The notes beneath the pieces are model-generated. The model did no database searches and was not told the origin of the DNA. It worked only from the letters and a program-made list of their open reading frames with translations. The position numbers and the translations under genes were made by a program. Shown here one piece after another: positions 11,691 to 25,588 of a DNA stretch of 64,000 nt. Positions within the stretch are counted from its first letter, which is position 1. Each line of letters starts with the position of its first letter. Source of the stretch: Siphonodentalium dalli (lineage: Eukaryota; Mollusca; Scaphopoda; Gadilida; Siphonodentaliidae); the NCBI GenBank assembly GCA_032622095.1, contig CP136061.1, positions 250,369,582 through 250,433,581 of the forward strand, in the 5' to 3' direction.

Positions 11691-13390
11691 GGTTAGCATT
11701 ATTTTTGGACAATTAATCGATTCTGATAACTGAAGCGGCATTCCAAAAAAATGTGTTGTTCTTGGAACCGGATGATATAACCAGCGCTAATATTTACTTA
11801 TAAATGGCCAATAACTGTGAAACATCTGGGCGTGGTTAAATTTGAAAGTTGGAACAAGACAATTTCAACCACGTGCTCTTTTCCATGCAATTTATTTAAC
11901 GCAAAGAAGGTGATTCGATAATCGAATCATTTAAACCATGCACAGTCGCCATATTTTCTATTGTTCTCCCTTGCACAATATCCAGCCGATTACCCGCTGG
12001 TAACAATAACTGTGGATTATTTAAACAATAACTGTGGATTATTTTAACAATAACTGTGGAATATTAAAATATTCCCCAGGTATTATCATAACAATCACAA
12101 GTCTTTGTTTGGTGTGTTCTCCACTTGCTGACACACCGGAATGTCAAATTGGTGTGACTAATAAATAAAACGAGAAACTGAACAGTGTTAGGTGATTACA
12201 ATGATCATAGGGATAATAAGAAAAGACGGTGGGTGAAATTTGTGTAATGTAATAACAACAATTTTACATCGCCCAACTACCGAGATTCGACTACATAAAC
12301 CGGCATCGTTGAATGTACAAATTAAGTCACACTTATTTAGTGACTAAAAATCTATAATACAAATTAGAGCAAAACATATTGTTATTAGTCGATGCAGATA
12401 GTTGGTTGGAAGTACGAACAGTTTAAACAATATCTTTCTTCCAGAAGGCATATAAGTTTATCACTTCCGTGTTATTAAAGCCCATTTTGTTATATTATGC
12501 AACAACTAAGCTCTATTATTTCTCTAGTGTCGATTGCCAATGCCTTAGCGGATCAAACGTGTGAAAAATCAAATGAAATGCAGCCTCGTTTCCTGTGTGT
12601 TAATCCGACACATCCGTTATAGGTTGTGACATCCATTAGTTCATAACCTCTTAATGACCAACATATCAGGTTGAATAACACGGGTGCTTGTCCCGGCGAT
12701 TTGAAATGGCCATCGGCTTAAAATTACACTCAAAACCAAACACCATATATTTTAAGAACAGTTTTCTTCCTTTGTGTGGCGTCATATCGGCAAATCAAAG
12801 AAAAAAGCCGACGCGTAACTTAGATGAATGGTTGTCACTTTATGGCAAAATCTGATTAGCACGTGCACTGCTTTCTGACGTCATTTATGTGATGATTTCT
12901 TTTGAGAAACTGACATGTCTGGCTGGGTAGGGCCAGTTACTTGCTAAATGTGTGGAAATTAAGATTGAAAGGGGGGACTACTTTCACTACGTATATACAT
13001 TGGCACCTACATGTTATCCTTTACAAATAGTTTTTCTCACTTCATAATCAATTCTGGCAATTAGCACCATGCACTCGCTCCAGCTCACAGTCTCATAAAC
13101 CGCCCAGCCGCCAGCGCTTGCAAGAGTTAGCGACAGTATCTAGGAAGTAATTACGGAGGCGTGGTTAAATCGGAAACGAGATTCCTCAATTCTCATGCTG
13201 CGCACTCGAACAGCAAGCAGTTAATCAGCTCTTATTACCTGTGAACTTGGATTTGCGACAGTCAGAAATCACACTATCAGGCCAAGCAAATTAAATGTTT
13301 GTTGTAGTTGGAAGGTGTCCATGCTGTTAACGTATGAACTGGTGTCAATTATACTTCCATCCATGTGTTATCTGCTCACAAGATCTAAGT
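11691..13390. other. Gene-free stretch
   Basis: It continues the element matching 25498-25960 to about 11790, then shows three short repeats of aataactgtgga(t/a)att at 12003-12065 and otherwise nothing I can name. No open frame looks like a protein. Confidence 0.5.
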
Positions 13391-13443
13391 TATTTCTGAC
13401 TCACATGCTGTTAGATCATCTAACATCATGTGAGTCAGAAATA
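13391..13443. repeat. Perfect-stem hairpin
   Basis: tatttctgactcacatg pairs with catgtgagtcagaaata around a short centre containing gttagatcatctaac, itself a palindrome. Duplicated at 17436-17488. Confidence 0.85.
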
Positions 13444-14728
13444 TTGTGTTCATTGGTTTATACATGCACAGCCAAGTAGGACATATCACAGGATTGAACA
13501 TATTTCATAGGGCGGGGGGCCGATTGACACATTTTTAATGACGATTTCAATCCCAAATATCCGGATCACTATTTAGAGTGGCAACTGAACTTGCGTACAA
13601 ATCTTTATTTGTCTGACAGACTCGGAACTTGTTTAATGGTCATGTTCACATTTTTCGTTAAAGTTTGTATTGACTTTTAGTTAAAAATATCATACATTGT
13701 AATATCATTGACAAATTTCTAAGTAAATTTATAGGGAATTTTTTTAATTTCGTCTAATTCCATGAGATGGGTTTAGAAAAACATCTTGAAGACCATATAT
13801 TACCTTTAACGGTTTATTGCGGATGACTTGATCATATACGAAGTGACAAACAATCATACATCAACAAACATACAATACATGCAAGACAAAGATGACAAAC
13901 ATGCAAGACATATACATATACATACGGAACACATGCAATACCACTGACACACATGCAACTAATTTATCACATCAAACAAGCATATGAATGCACATGCACT
14001 GAGATCAAATCAAATAAGGAAACAGATTCAAGTCAAGTGTTTGTTTCCTACTTGCCCTAAATATAGAGCGTTCAATAAAACTACTTCATAGGATTTAATT
14101 TAACTGTTCTCATTTTGTGTTAAACAATTAAGATTACTTCTTGAAAACCATTTACTACATGTTGTCAGAACATAGCTTAAATATTTAAAAGCAGTCAAGT
14201 TTTAGTTTAGATTTATACCTTTTTTGAACCGCTGTAAATTTTCTTGATTCACTGTAAAATTCTCAAACGATGGAGACATATATTCTACAGCAATAAACAT
14301 GCTACTGAAATAACTGTTATTTCCTACTATTCTAATTCTTAGAGGGTGGGTGGGTGGGTAAATTTTATAACATTTATTGCTGCCACTTCGTAAGGCAGAT
14401 CAAGACAAAGTAATTTTATTATAGCAATTTAGCGAGCGCGCCAAAATTGTAACTCACATTGTTAGCCAATGAAAATAGATAACACATATAATGACGTCAT
14501 GCAACCATGCCTATTATTAGAAAGCATAACCGATGTAATAGACTTATTTATAGATCACAAATAATGACGTCACGCCAACATGCATATTCATGAGAAGGCG
14601 CCACCAATGTAATAGTCTTTTATATAGAGTTATCTCGCTTAGATTAATATGAACCCTAGTCACGGAATTACTCGATTTGTAGACAAATAGAATCCGTTAT
14701 TCTTTAAATACTGTGGTTTAAGACATTT
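13444..14728. other. Gene-free stretch
   Basis: Low-complexity AC-rich sequence with catgcaa repeats at 13860-14000, a gggtgggtgggt run at 14345, and two diverged copies of an aatgacgtca..catgc segment near 14490 and 14565. No gene seen. Confidence 0.5.
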
Positions 14729-14818
14729 ATTGCCCGAGCTGTCGGGCATTCGTCCAAATAACGACATCGGCTTCGCCTCGGTGAATTATTTTTCCGAATG
14801 CCCGACAGCTCGGGCAAT
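14729..14818. repeat. GC-rich hairpin with a 23-bp stem
   Basis: ttgcccgagctgtcgggcat pairs with atgcccgacagctcgggcaa. Each arm is itself a short palindrome, and the loop holds catcggcttcgcctcggtg. Duplicated at 18774-18863. Confidence 0.85.
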
Positions 14819-17435
14819 TTCCTATACATAATCGAAATTAATCATGCAGTAGCTCGATTCTGGAACATTTGACGTTCGGTACGTAGCCATGGGAACAGCC
14901 TAATGCTCTATATCGCTATATGGTATCACCCGAATGGTCTGTTCTGAAAATAGACAAATAAACGGTCCCGATAAAATATTCGAAATAAAACCAATATTAA
15001 TTGATAGAAGCCTTTCCCGACAGGGTCTTCAGTTCATATTTATTATTTTATACCCACGCAACTATTTCAAATTTGTTATTTAAAGAGATAATCCATCTTT
15101 AAAGGGGTACTGTACGCCAAATGTTGTTGTTGGTTTTTATAGTCTCCGAGTCGGAGAATAAGGTAACAATTTTTTCATTATTTGAAAGTCTGTTGAGTGC
15201 GAAGTAGTGTTACGGATGACAAATTTACCGGAATGCAAAAATACAAATTGTTGTTGTCGAGTAATTTTTGTACAGTTTTCAACCAAATGAATCAAATAAA
15301 AGTTATATTATATGCATACTAGTCCCATATAATCATTTAAGTTATTGTATCGTCGCTAGTCAGTGAGTGGCTTGAGTGTTCTCCCCGTATCATCATAATG
15401 TTTTATGCGATCGTGTGTGCGATCGGTTTAACAATCCAGTATCCCTCAATTACTATATTTGATTACTGAAATTCATAATTTAATTGACGCCATTTTATGG
15501 CTCCAGTCATAAATTCAATTTATATCAAATTATTAACTTTTAAATTATTAAATTTTAAGATAGCCTGAGCGTTTACAGAATACATCTTCGACTCAAATTA
15601 CTTATGTTTCTCTATATTATCGATATTAGATCGTTGTTGTCACCGGAAATTTAATGAAAATGGCGTACACTACCCCTTTAAACAAAATGTTGATAAATAA
15701 CAGGATTTGGGAAATTTTATACTACAGTTGACTGCGGTTAGCATTATTTTTGGACAATTAATCGATTCTGATAACTGAAGCGGCATTCCAAAAAAATGTG
15801 TTGTTCTTGGAACCGGATGATATAACCAGCGCTAATATTTACTTATAAATGGCCAATAACTGTGAAACATCTGGGCGTGGTTAAATTTGAAAGTTGGAAC
15901 AAGACAATTTCAACCACGTGCTCTTTTCCATGCAATTTATTTAACGCAAAGAAGGTGATTCGATAATCGAATCATTTAAACCATGCACAGTCGCCATATT
16001 TTCTATTGTTCTCCCTTGCACAATATCCAGCCGATTACCCGCTGGTAACAATAACTGTGGATTATTTAAACAATAACTGTGGATTATTTTAACAATAACT
16101 GTGGAATATTAAAATATTCCCCAGGTATTATCATAACAATCACAAGTCTTTGTTTGGTGTGTTCTCCACTTGCTGACACACCGGAATGTCAAATTGGTGT
16201 GACTAATAAATAAAACGAGAAACTGAACAGTGTTAGGTGATTACAATGATCATAGGGATAATAAGAAAAGACGGTGGGTGAAATTTGTGTAATGTAATAA
16301 CAACAATTTTACATCGCCCAACTACCGAGATTCGACTACATAAACCGGCATCGTTGAATGTACAAATTAAGTCACACTTATTTAGTGACTAAAAATCTAT
16401 AATACAAATTAGAGCAAAACATATTGTTATTAGTCGATGCAGATAGTTGGTTGGAAGTACGAACAGTTTAAACAATATCTTTCTTCCAGAAGGCATATAA
16501 GTTTATCACTTCCGTGTTATTAAAGCCCATTTTGTTATATTATGCAACAACTAAGCTCTATTATTTCTCTAGTGTCGATTGCCAATGCCTTAGCGGATCA
16601 AACGTGTGAAAAATCAAATGAAATGCAGCCTCGTTTCCTGTGTGTTAATCCGACACATCCGTTATAGGTTGTGACATCCATTAGTTCATAACCTCTTAAT
16701 GACCAACATATCAGGTTGAATAACACGGGTGCTTGTCCCGGCGATTTGAAATGGCCATCGGCTTAAAATTACACTCAAAACCAAACACCATATATTTTAA
16801 GAACAGTTTTCTTCCTTTGTGTGGCGTCATATCGGCAAATCAAAGAAAAAAGCCGACGCGTAACTTAGATGAATGGTTGTCACTTTATGGCAAAATCTGA
16901 TTAGCACGTGCACTGCTTTCTGACGTCATTTATGTGATGATTTCTTTTGAGAAACTGACATGTCTGGCTGGGTAGGGCCAGTTACTTGCTAAATGTGTGG
17001 AAATTAAGATTGAAAGGGGGGACTACTTTCACTACGTATATACATTGGCACCTACATGTTATCCTTTACAAATAGTTTTTCTCACTTCATAATCAATTCT
17101 GGCAATTAGCACCATGCACTCGCTCCAGCTCACAGTCTCATAAACCGCCCAGCCGCCAGCGCTTGCAAGAGTTAGCGACAGTATCTAGGAAGTAATTACG
17201 GAGGCGTGGTTAAATCGGAAACGAGATTCCTCAATTCTCATGCTGCGCACTCGAACAGCAAGCAGTTAATCAGCTCTTATTACCTGTGAACTTGGATTTG
17301 CGACAGTCAGAAATCACACTATCAGGCCAAGCAAATTAAATGTTTGTTGTAGTTGGAAGGTGTCCATGCTGTTAACGTATGAACTGGTGTCAATTATACT
17401 TCCATCCATGTGTTATCTGCTCACAAGATCTAAGT

Positions 17436-17488
17436 TATTTCTGACTCACATGCTGTTAGATCATCTAACATCATGTGAGTCAGAAATA
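17436..17488. repeat. Hairpin, copy of 13391-13443
   Basis: Identical hairpin carried in the right copy of the 4.05-kb duplication. Confidence 0.85.
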
Positions 17489-18773
17489 TTGTGTTCATTG
17501 GTTTATACATGCACAGCCAAGTAGGACATATCACAGGATTGAACATATTTCATAGGGCGGGGGGCCGATTGACACATTTTTAATGACGATTTCAATCCCA
17601 AATATCCGGATCACTATTTAGAGTGGCAACTGAACTTGCGTACAAATCTTTATTTGTCTGACAGACTCGGAACTTGTTTAATGGTCATGTTCACATTTTT
17701 CGTTAAAGTTTGTATTGACTTTTAGTTAAAAATATCATACATTGTAATATCATTGACAAATTTCTAAGTAAATTTATAGGGAATTTTTTTAATTTCGTCT
17801 AATTCCATGAGATGGGTTTAGAAAAACATCTTGAAGACCATATATTACCTTTAACGGTTTATTGCGGATGACTTGATCATATACGAAGTGACAAACAATC
17901 ATACATCAACAAACATACAATACATGCAAGACAAAGATGACAAACATGCAAGACATATACATATACATACGGAACACATGCAATACCACTGACACACATG
18001 CAACTAATTTATCACATCAAACAAGCATATGAATGCACATGCACTGAGATCAAATCAAATAAGGAAACAGATTCAAGTCAAGTGTTTGTTTCCTACTTGC
18101 CCTAAATATAGAGCGTTCAATAAAACTACTTCATAGGATTTAATTTAACTGTTCTCATTTTGTGTTAAACAATTAAGATTACTTCTTGAAAACCATTTAC
18201 TACATGTTGTCAGAACATAGCTTAAATATTTAAAAGCAGTCAAGTTTTAGTTTAGATTTATACCTTTTTTGAACCGCTGTAAATTTTCTTGATTCACTGT
18301 AAAATTCTCAAACGATGGAGACATATATTCTACAGCAATAAACATGCTACTGAAATAACTGTTATTTCCTACTATTCTAATTCTTAGAGGGTGGGTGGGT
18401 GGGTAAATTTTATAACATTTATTGCTGCCACTTCGTAAGGCAGATCAAGACAAAGTAATTTTATTATAGCAATTTAGCGAGCGCGCCAAAATTGTAACTC
18501 ACATTGTTAGCCAATGAAAATAGATAACACATATAATGACGTCATGCAACCATGCCTATTATTAGAAAGCATAACCGATGTAATAGACTTATTTATAGAT
18601 CACAAATAATGACGTCACGCCAACATGCATATTCATGAGAAGGCGCCACCAATGTAATAGTCTTTTATATAGAGTTATCTCGCTTAGATTAATATGAACC
18701 CTAGTCACGGAATTACTCGATTTGTAGACAAATAGAATCCGTTATTCTTTAAATACTGTGGTTTAAGACATTT

Positions 18774-18863
18774 ATTGCCCGAGCTGTCGGGCATTCGTCC
18801 AAATAACGACATCGGCTTCGCCTCGGTGAATTATTTTTCCGAATGCCCGACAGCTCGGGCAAT
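18774..18863. repeat. GC-rich hairpin, second copy
   Basis: Same hairpin in the right copy of the 4.05-kb duplication, 270 bp upstream of the TSR1 start codon. Confidence 0.85.
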
Positions 18864-18905
18864 TTCCTATACATAATCGAAATTAATCATGCAGTGGCTC
18901 GATTC

Positions 18906-19135
18906 GCGAATCGAATCAAATCTGAAGCTTCATATAGGACATTCAGTCGCGAGCGGGTTGTCCATCGGTTGTCCCGTTTTGGTTTTTAAATAACATGACT
19001 GATCGATAGATCCGTTTCCAAATCCAAGTGTTTCCTTTTTATAACCAACCCACATTTTGTCAACTTCCGTGCACGTGTTGTGTTGAAAGAATTTTTTTTT
19101 CTGTGCATGCACGCGTATTTGGTGGCCTATCAAGC
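18906..19135 (+). promoter_or_regulatory. Probable TSR1 promoter and 5' UTR region
   Basis: This is the single-copy sequence between the duplicated block and the TSR1 start codon. It starts with the palindrome cgattcgcgaatcg. I see no TATA box at a convincing distance and cannot place the transcription start. The role is inferred only from position. Confidence 0.35.
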
Positions 19136-19247
19136 ATGGCTGTGGATTCACAACAGGAAACACACAGACCTACACTCAAACAACAAAATAAAACTCATAA
19201 ACATGGGAGGCATAGAACAAAAGGACAATTGAACCGCGATTCTCAGG
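19136..19247 (+). CDS. TSR1: TSR1 exon 1
   Basis: ATG at 19136 (context caagcATGg), residues 1-37 plus one base, donor g|gtaaat. It encodes the conserved basic motif [13 protein letters not shown]. The ATG is the first in frame and gives an N-terminus of the expected length. Confidence 0.9.
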
Positions 19248-22200
19248 GTAAATTAAAATCAAAATTCAGAATAACGAACACTTTTATTACACTTTACGGT
19301 ACATCAGTCACTACATGCCGCGGTTGTGAACAGTGTGATTGTTACTGTGTACATCAATGAACGTTTTGCCTCCCAAATACATGTAGTCCCCCGTTCCAAA
19401 ATCTGTGCCTATCAAATATCATCAGGACTGACCACAGATCCCTGGGGAAAATTACTAAAATACCAATATAGACTATACCAGTGTAAAGGTTCCAATGATC
19501 TATTTTGTCTAAAACCACACCAACTATCAAAACCCTACTAAATTCTGGAAATTGATAATTGCAGCCAAAATATTCTCCTGAAGGTGTGTCTTATTGGCAA
19601 TAAAATTCCCTTTCATTTGACATATAAGAGGGTGACGACCCCCCTTTTCGTACGCCGGATGCGGGGTCTGTTATGGCGTATTCCGGATGCCAGACCACCG
19701 TACGCCGGATGACGTCGGGCACATATATCGGATGCCGGATGCTTCCATTGATAATTTTTCTAGACGTTAAACAGCCATTCTGAACTCCTCGACCTGTGAC
19801 CTCTGCGGGCCAAGGATGACGGAATCTGACGAGGTTTGCCGAATGGTTAAACAGCAAAAACACAACGAAATTACGTCCGCTAACTTCAGACTTCAGAGTG
19901 ATGGTAAATGGAGGAAAATTGTATCGACCCCCTTGTCCTTAAAGGTACTCAATCCGATAAAACTCCTCTCAATTACTATTTCAATGGCTTCGGGGGTCAA
20001 CAATATTTGATTCGAGTCGATGAAGTCACCCATCAAAGCTCAGATTTGTTAGATATCGATTTTAGAAATCTATTATTTTTCATTATCGGGAATACTTTCT
20101 GGCCCAGAACTCAGTCAAAATTGCGTTATTATTACCACTTGATTTTAGAGTTATCCATCCTTGTCTGTATGAATAGATTTTGGTGTACACATCCCGAGCA
20201 GATTACGGCAGTTGAAGGCAATTATTAGTAATCATCTCGAGCAAATAACAAATTTCAAAAATCAATATCTAATAACTCTGAGCTTTGTTTGATGGGTTCC
20301 TCGACTCGAATCAAATATTTTTACCCCCAAAGCCAAAGAAATAGTAATATAGGACCCTTTGATCGGATTGTTGTTGTTGGAATCTGTTGAGATGGGGACC
20401 CTCTGTTCGGATTGAGTACCTTTAAATGGGGTGATATCCACTATTAAAACATAACTTCGCAAAGCGGAATATCCCCTCAATGAGATAGTGACCACAGCTT
20501 GGTCTCACCCGATAACTTTAATAGAAATTCCGACTCATTTCCGCTTTTATCATAAATAGTAGACACATTCTGACGTTAGGTGGTTCGTTTGAACCATAAT
20601 TATCAGTCGTAGATGGCGGATAATGTGTGTATCAATAGAAAAATATATGTTTAATTAACCATAAAATTGTCCAACCTGCAGAGCGGTTCGCAAAAATACT
20701 AGCTAAGTCCAAGTGTTGGTACCCATCATAACTTCGGGTATCAAAGCCGCAGATCGATCATGCGATGAAATGTCGCCAAACCAGAGCTGGGATGTCAAAG
20801 GTGCGAATGATATGCTTCACATTTTGACCGTTTCTGCTTGAAAATATCCCAATTATAATTCGGACAGACCGGCACATGGATCATCTTTAGGGTGTGGGTG
20901 CATGCGCAAGAGTGAAAGCATGTATGTTTGTTTGTGTTTCATATATGTTCTGATGTCATTAATAGTATAGGCTATGATGTGTTAAATCAGTGTAACTCAC
21001 GAGTTAGCAGGGACGTGGCTGGAGGTCCCTGTTAGGGGTGTTCACCTATAGTTTCTAAATGCACCCCTTCCAGTAATTTCTATTTGCACCCCATGTTAGG
21101 TTCGAGTTTCCATCGAGTTTACAACGGGTTCTTCCAACATTCGCAAATATAGATTTAGCGCGAGTATTTCAGCATCATACAATTAATAGCTACGTGGGGT
21201 TCATGATCGAGATTCCAACGTTTCAGCCCATAAACCACCTGCATGATAGATCGACATCTCGATGTTATGCATGAAACGGTCATTAAATCGCAATGTGTCA
21301 TGTACTCGATTTGTTCTTTGTTGTGTACGCATATATTACCTGCACCAACGAAACGTCATTTTCCCCTCCCTTAATTTCCATATGATAGAAACACTCGTCA
21401 AGCATGCACGGATAAGCATAATACCCTGTATATCCAGGTATATCATGGACATTACGCAATTCGAAGTATTTCCATGTGAGATGAATTATTTAGCCCTTTC
21501 TTTATACTAAATGGAATAATGATATTCAATTATAAAAAAAACTGGTGTAAGGGTGTATTATATTAATTCTGAGGGATTTTCATGTAATATGAGCAGAAGA
21601 AAGATACAAATATACACTATGACATTTTCATATAATGGGGAGGTTTAGATTGATAAACATTCTAACGTGGCCCTTCCAACATAACTGGCTATTAACCGAG
21701 AGCCTGCTGGGTTTTTACACAATCGCGTACGAAAGGTTTGATGCCTCAAATGTGTTACACCCCAGGAATGTTCAAATAAATCAGATTTTCTAGGTTCCGT
21801 ATTCCTCCAGAGACCCCACGCCCCCCCCCCCCCCCCCATAATGACTATATTTGCACTTATGAGTACGAAGCTGATTTTTATAATATTAATAGTGATCCAG
21901 GAATCACTGATCAACAATACACAATTTCTGAAAAGCAAATCACTTCTATTTGCACAAAGCTATACTATAATTTATATATGCATCAGATGAGTGTAAAAAG
22001 CAACATAAATATTATCCAAATATATCCAATGAGTGTCCAATCCCACTTACCAAGGGTCCCAAACCACCCAAAGAGTGTAAATCCACGCAACGAGTGTCTC
22101 AATCCAACATCTTAGTTAATATGCTATACCAAACAAAAAGTTCATAGATTGGTGTCACAAATCAGCCAACTAGAGTCTCGAAACGCCCAATATGTATCCC

Positions 22201-25200
22201 AAATCAACCCCACTAGTGTCCCAAATCATCCAAATGGTGTCCAACCCCGCTCAAATGAGTATTCCAAAACATCCCAAACAACTCAACGAGCGTCTCAAAC
22301 CATCAATTGAGAACCCCAAACCATCCACTGTGTGTCCCACGCCATTTAATGACTGTTCATAACCATCCAAATGGGTGTCCCATGTATCACGACGATTACC
22401 TCAAACCATCAGAATCAGAAGTGTCTAAAACAACTGGTGTTGCAAAATGTCCCACAACCCAACCTATGAGTGTCCCAACTAGTGTACAAAACCATCATCG
22501 AATATCTCAAACCAACCAGCGAGTGTCTCGTGGTTTTCGTAAATTGGATGGGATGGAACACACTTGATGGTCTTAAATACTCTATTGAGGCTTTTGTGCG
22601 CTATTTTGGATGTATTGAGATGACAATTAGCAAATGGTTTGTGTTCCAGTTGGATCACCCCCGTGTACGTGATATCGCCAAAATTGTTTTCAAAGAAAAA
22701 ACCCGCATATTTAGATAATTTAAATAATTTCGGCCAAATTTATGGACTGAAATGGTCACCCACTGTGTAGGAACTGTTACATCGGAAGTCGTTCTATCGC
22801 CGATTTGTGATGGTTCTTGACTGATTTGTGACGGTTCCTGATGATCCAAATTATACATTTTCGTGAGTTTTTGACAGATAAAACGCAATTTTTGAGCCAT
22901 CTAGGTGATAATTCGATTCGTTTTTCCATTCCCCTCATAATCTATGGTCCCAAATAACGTAGTCATAATGAAAATCCTATTGTGCGAGTAATAACAACGA
23001 CGAAAACTGCGAATTGTGATATCTCGATCGGTTCTCTCCCGATCGAGTCGGTTCTCTCCAAATTTAATCGGTTCTGTCCGGGAAATACGATGACTATTAT
23101 TTGGAAGGATACGTGAAAATAACCAAGTGAAAACAACGAAATATCAATTATGTTGAATTTACACCACTTATGATCAATTTTGGTGAGTTACACTGCCTTC
23201 TTATACATGTAATTATGTATCAACGGTAGTAACAGAATCGTTCACTTTATTGTGACGCAAAGCATTCAATTTGACATGAATGGTCAAAGTGAACTGCGAA
23301 GACTGATTTTTCCCCCAACAAACCAATCATAATGGTCGACTGATTCAAAATGGCCGCCACTTTTTTTCAATATGGACGCCACTTTTTTTTTCAAAATGGC
23401 CGCCACTGTTTTTTTCAAAAAGTCGCATTTTTCAGCTTTTATTAAACTTATACGAACCACGTGACTTCCCGTCCTTATTCGAACATGGCAGCCGCCCACG
23501 CAGAGCGGTTCATGTAGGTGACCCATTCCATTTCTCGGTTCCTTTATATATTAAGGTCAAACAAAGGGTGCTGTAATTTAACCCCCCCCCCAAGACGCAT
23601 TAAACAGTCACCACAAACCCCATCAAAATTGACGGCGGTCAACTGAATTTGGATCGGGGGAGTGTTTATGGTGTCTTGTGGACACATGTTTTAATTTCAT
23701 TTTGTCCACAGTTGTCATTTCACATTGATGCAATATGAACGATAAAGTGAGTCCTTGTCGATTTAGCCAGGCCGTGTACCGGTATATAGTTTGTAATTAA
23801 GTTCGTTTTAACTCTATCTTGGGCTTACTTGTGCAATTTGGGTCATTTATATAAATGCTTCGTATACAAATTAGCAGCTAAGCATATACGAGCGTATTAA
23901 CATTTCACTCGATGATATTTTGGATTCGAGCGAAATGAAAACTATACTTAATAAAATTAAATAAATACACATAAAACATGGTCTATTCCCAATATGTTGG
24001 TGCACAACTCCATGACAAAACATCACAAATTAATTTAAAACGTTTATGTGCTTATTGCTTGGTTGTTTTATTTGTTCAGTCGTTCCTTGTTTACGTATTA
24101 TATAGTTATTAAATAACATTTGATATTTTAATTTGATTTATTTCATTAGTTATTCCTATGGGATCAAAATGGTTGGAAACTAAACATTGTAATCAGATGT
24201 AATCCAAAGTAATCAGTTACATTTTACTAAAGTAATGTAATCGTAATCAATTACATTTGAAAAATATTTAATCAATAATCGTAATCATGTAAATCAAAAG
24301 TAATTGTAATCGTAATCAATTACATTGGAATGTAATCGCCCCAACCCTGGATAGAATTGAACACACATCCCACCTAAAACTTTCAACAACAGACCTTCAT
24401 TTATCAAATAAAGTCACTTGGTGGTTTGCGCTCCAAAATAGGCGCTCCAAAATCGTATTTTTTAAACATACATGTATATAACGTAAGCTCAAAGCAGTAT
24501 CTCACATGTGATCCGTGTATTTGTGGAATGCTCGGCAGCTTCAATAGACTTCGTGCCTGACAAGCCAGGAGTTGTTTATTCATTAGGAAATGCGTGTTGG
24601 TTGTTTCTTGGGAAGGGGTATATATACACGATTGCGTGGACTAGTCGATTGTGATCACTTGCTTTCATATTAAAGAGCACGGCTGATGTGTGCGTCAATG
24701 TACAATTATGTAACTGACTTCACAACGTTCATATATATCACGTCGAGACCCCATCCATACCACGCAGACGTCAGATTACGCAGTCACTGCATGCTTAATT
24801 GTTAATTGCATGCATATTTAACAGTATTAAACTTGTACATTTGACATGATATGGAATAAAATTGATTGTCTTAATGTCAAATGAGTATTTTATGTTTAAT
24901 GTATAGCTTGTGAGCACTTAAGGTATAAGCGACAGAATACGTTACCCACCGTGAACGAGACGCATGCTAATAGTAAAATCTTGATTTGAATAGACAGCCA
25001 TCGCAGATAATATACTTCCAAATACATTAGTTTATAATATCATATAATCATATATCATTTTGAACATGCATGTCCGCCACAATACATGTTTGCTTAATTT
25101 CCAAGGATTGAGAAGAGAATGAATTATAGAGCACTAGTTTTGTGATCTTGAACGAGTTTCAGATCATTTTAATACTTTGCAAATCCGAATGCAATCTCGA

Positions 25201-25539
25201 TGTGTTATACATAATGACGTTAGCCTAGTCGGCAGTGGTAACGTATGTAACGTATTCTGTCGCATGGGAAATTGGAGGCCCATATTTCCATCTGTTGTAT
25301 GTCAAGTGATAATTTGTTAAAACGTCCGCCAATACAGATTTCAATTATATGGATACTCTACTTCAAGAAACTAACCGAATTGGCTCTTATGGTTAACTTC
25401 GATTTTTCGGTGAAACATCATGTCCATTGGGCCCACTTAGCTGAGAATGTGCTTACTATATTGCACATGTATAATGCTATACGTTTGTTAAAGGTACTCA
25501 ATCCGAATAAACGCTCGCAAATTACTATTTCCTTTGCTT

Positions 25540-25588
<49 letters not shown>

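Larger units (their letters stand above)
10807..14859. repeat. ~4.05-kb tandem duplication, left copy
   Basis: It runs from ctggaacatttgacgttcgg to gcagtagctcgattc and is followed directly by a near-identical second copy. The left copy is about 8 bp longer in its first kilobase because of a longer T-run and a gtgtatacgaag variant; elsewhere the offset is constant at 4045 bp. It includes the right part of 1.65-kb unit three plus about 3.1 kb of single-copy sequence in which I find no gene. Confidence 0.95.
14860..18905. repeat. ~4.05-kb tandem duplication, right copy
   Basis: It matches 10807-14859 almost base for base and ends at ggctcgattc, after which the sequence diverges (gcgaatcgaatc). 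The near identity means either a very recent duplication or a haplotype-retention assembly error. Confidence 0.95.
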
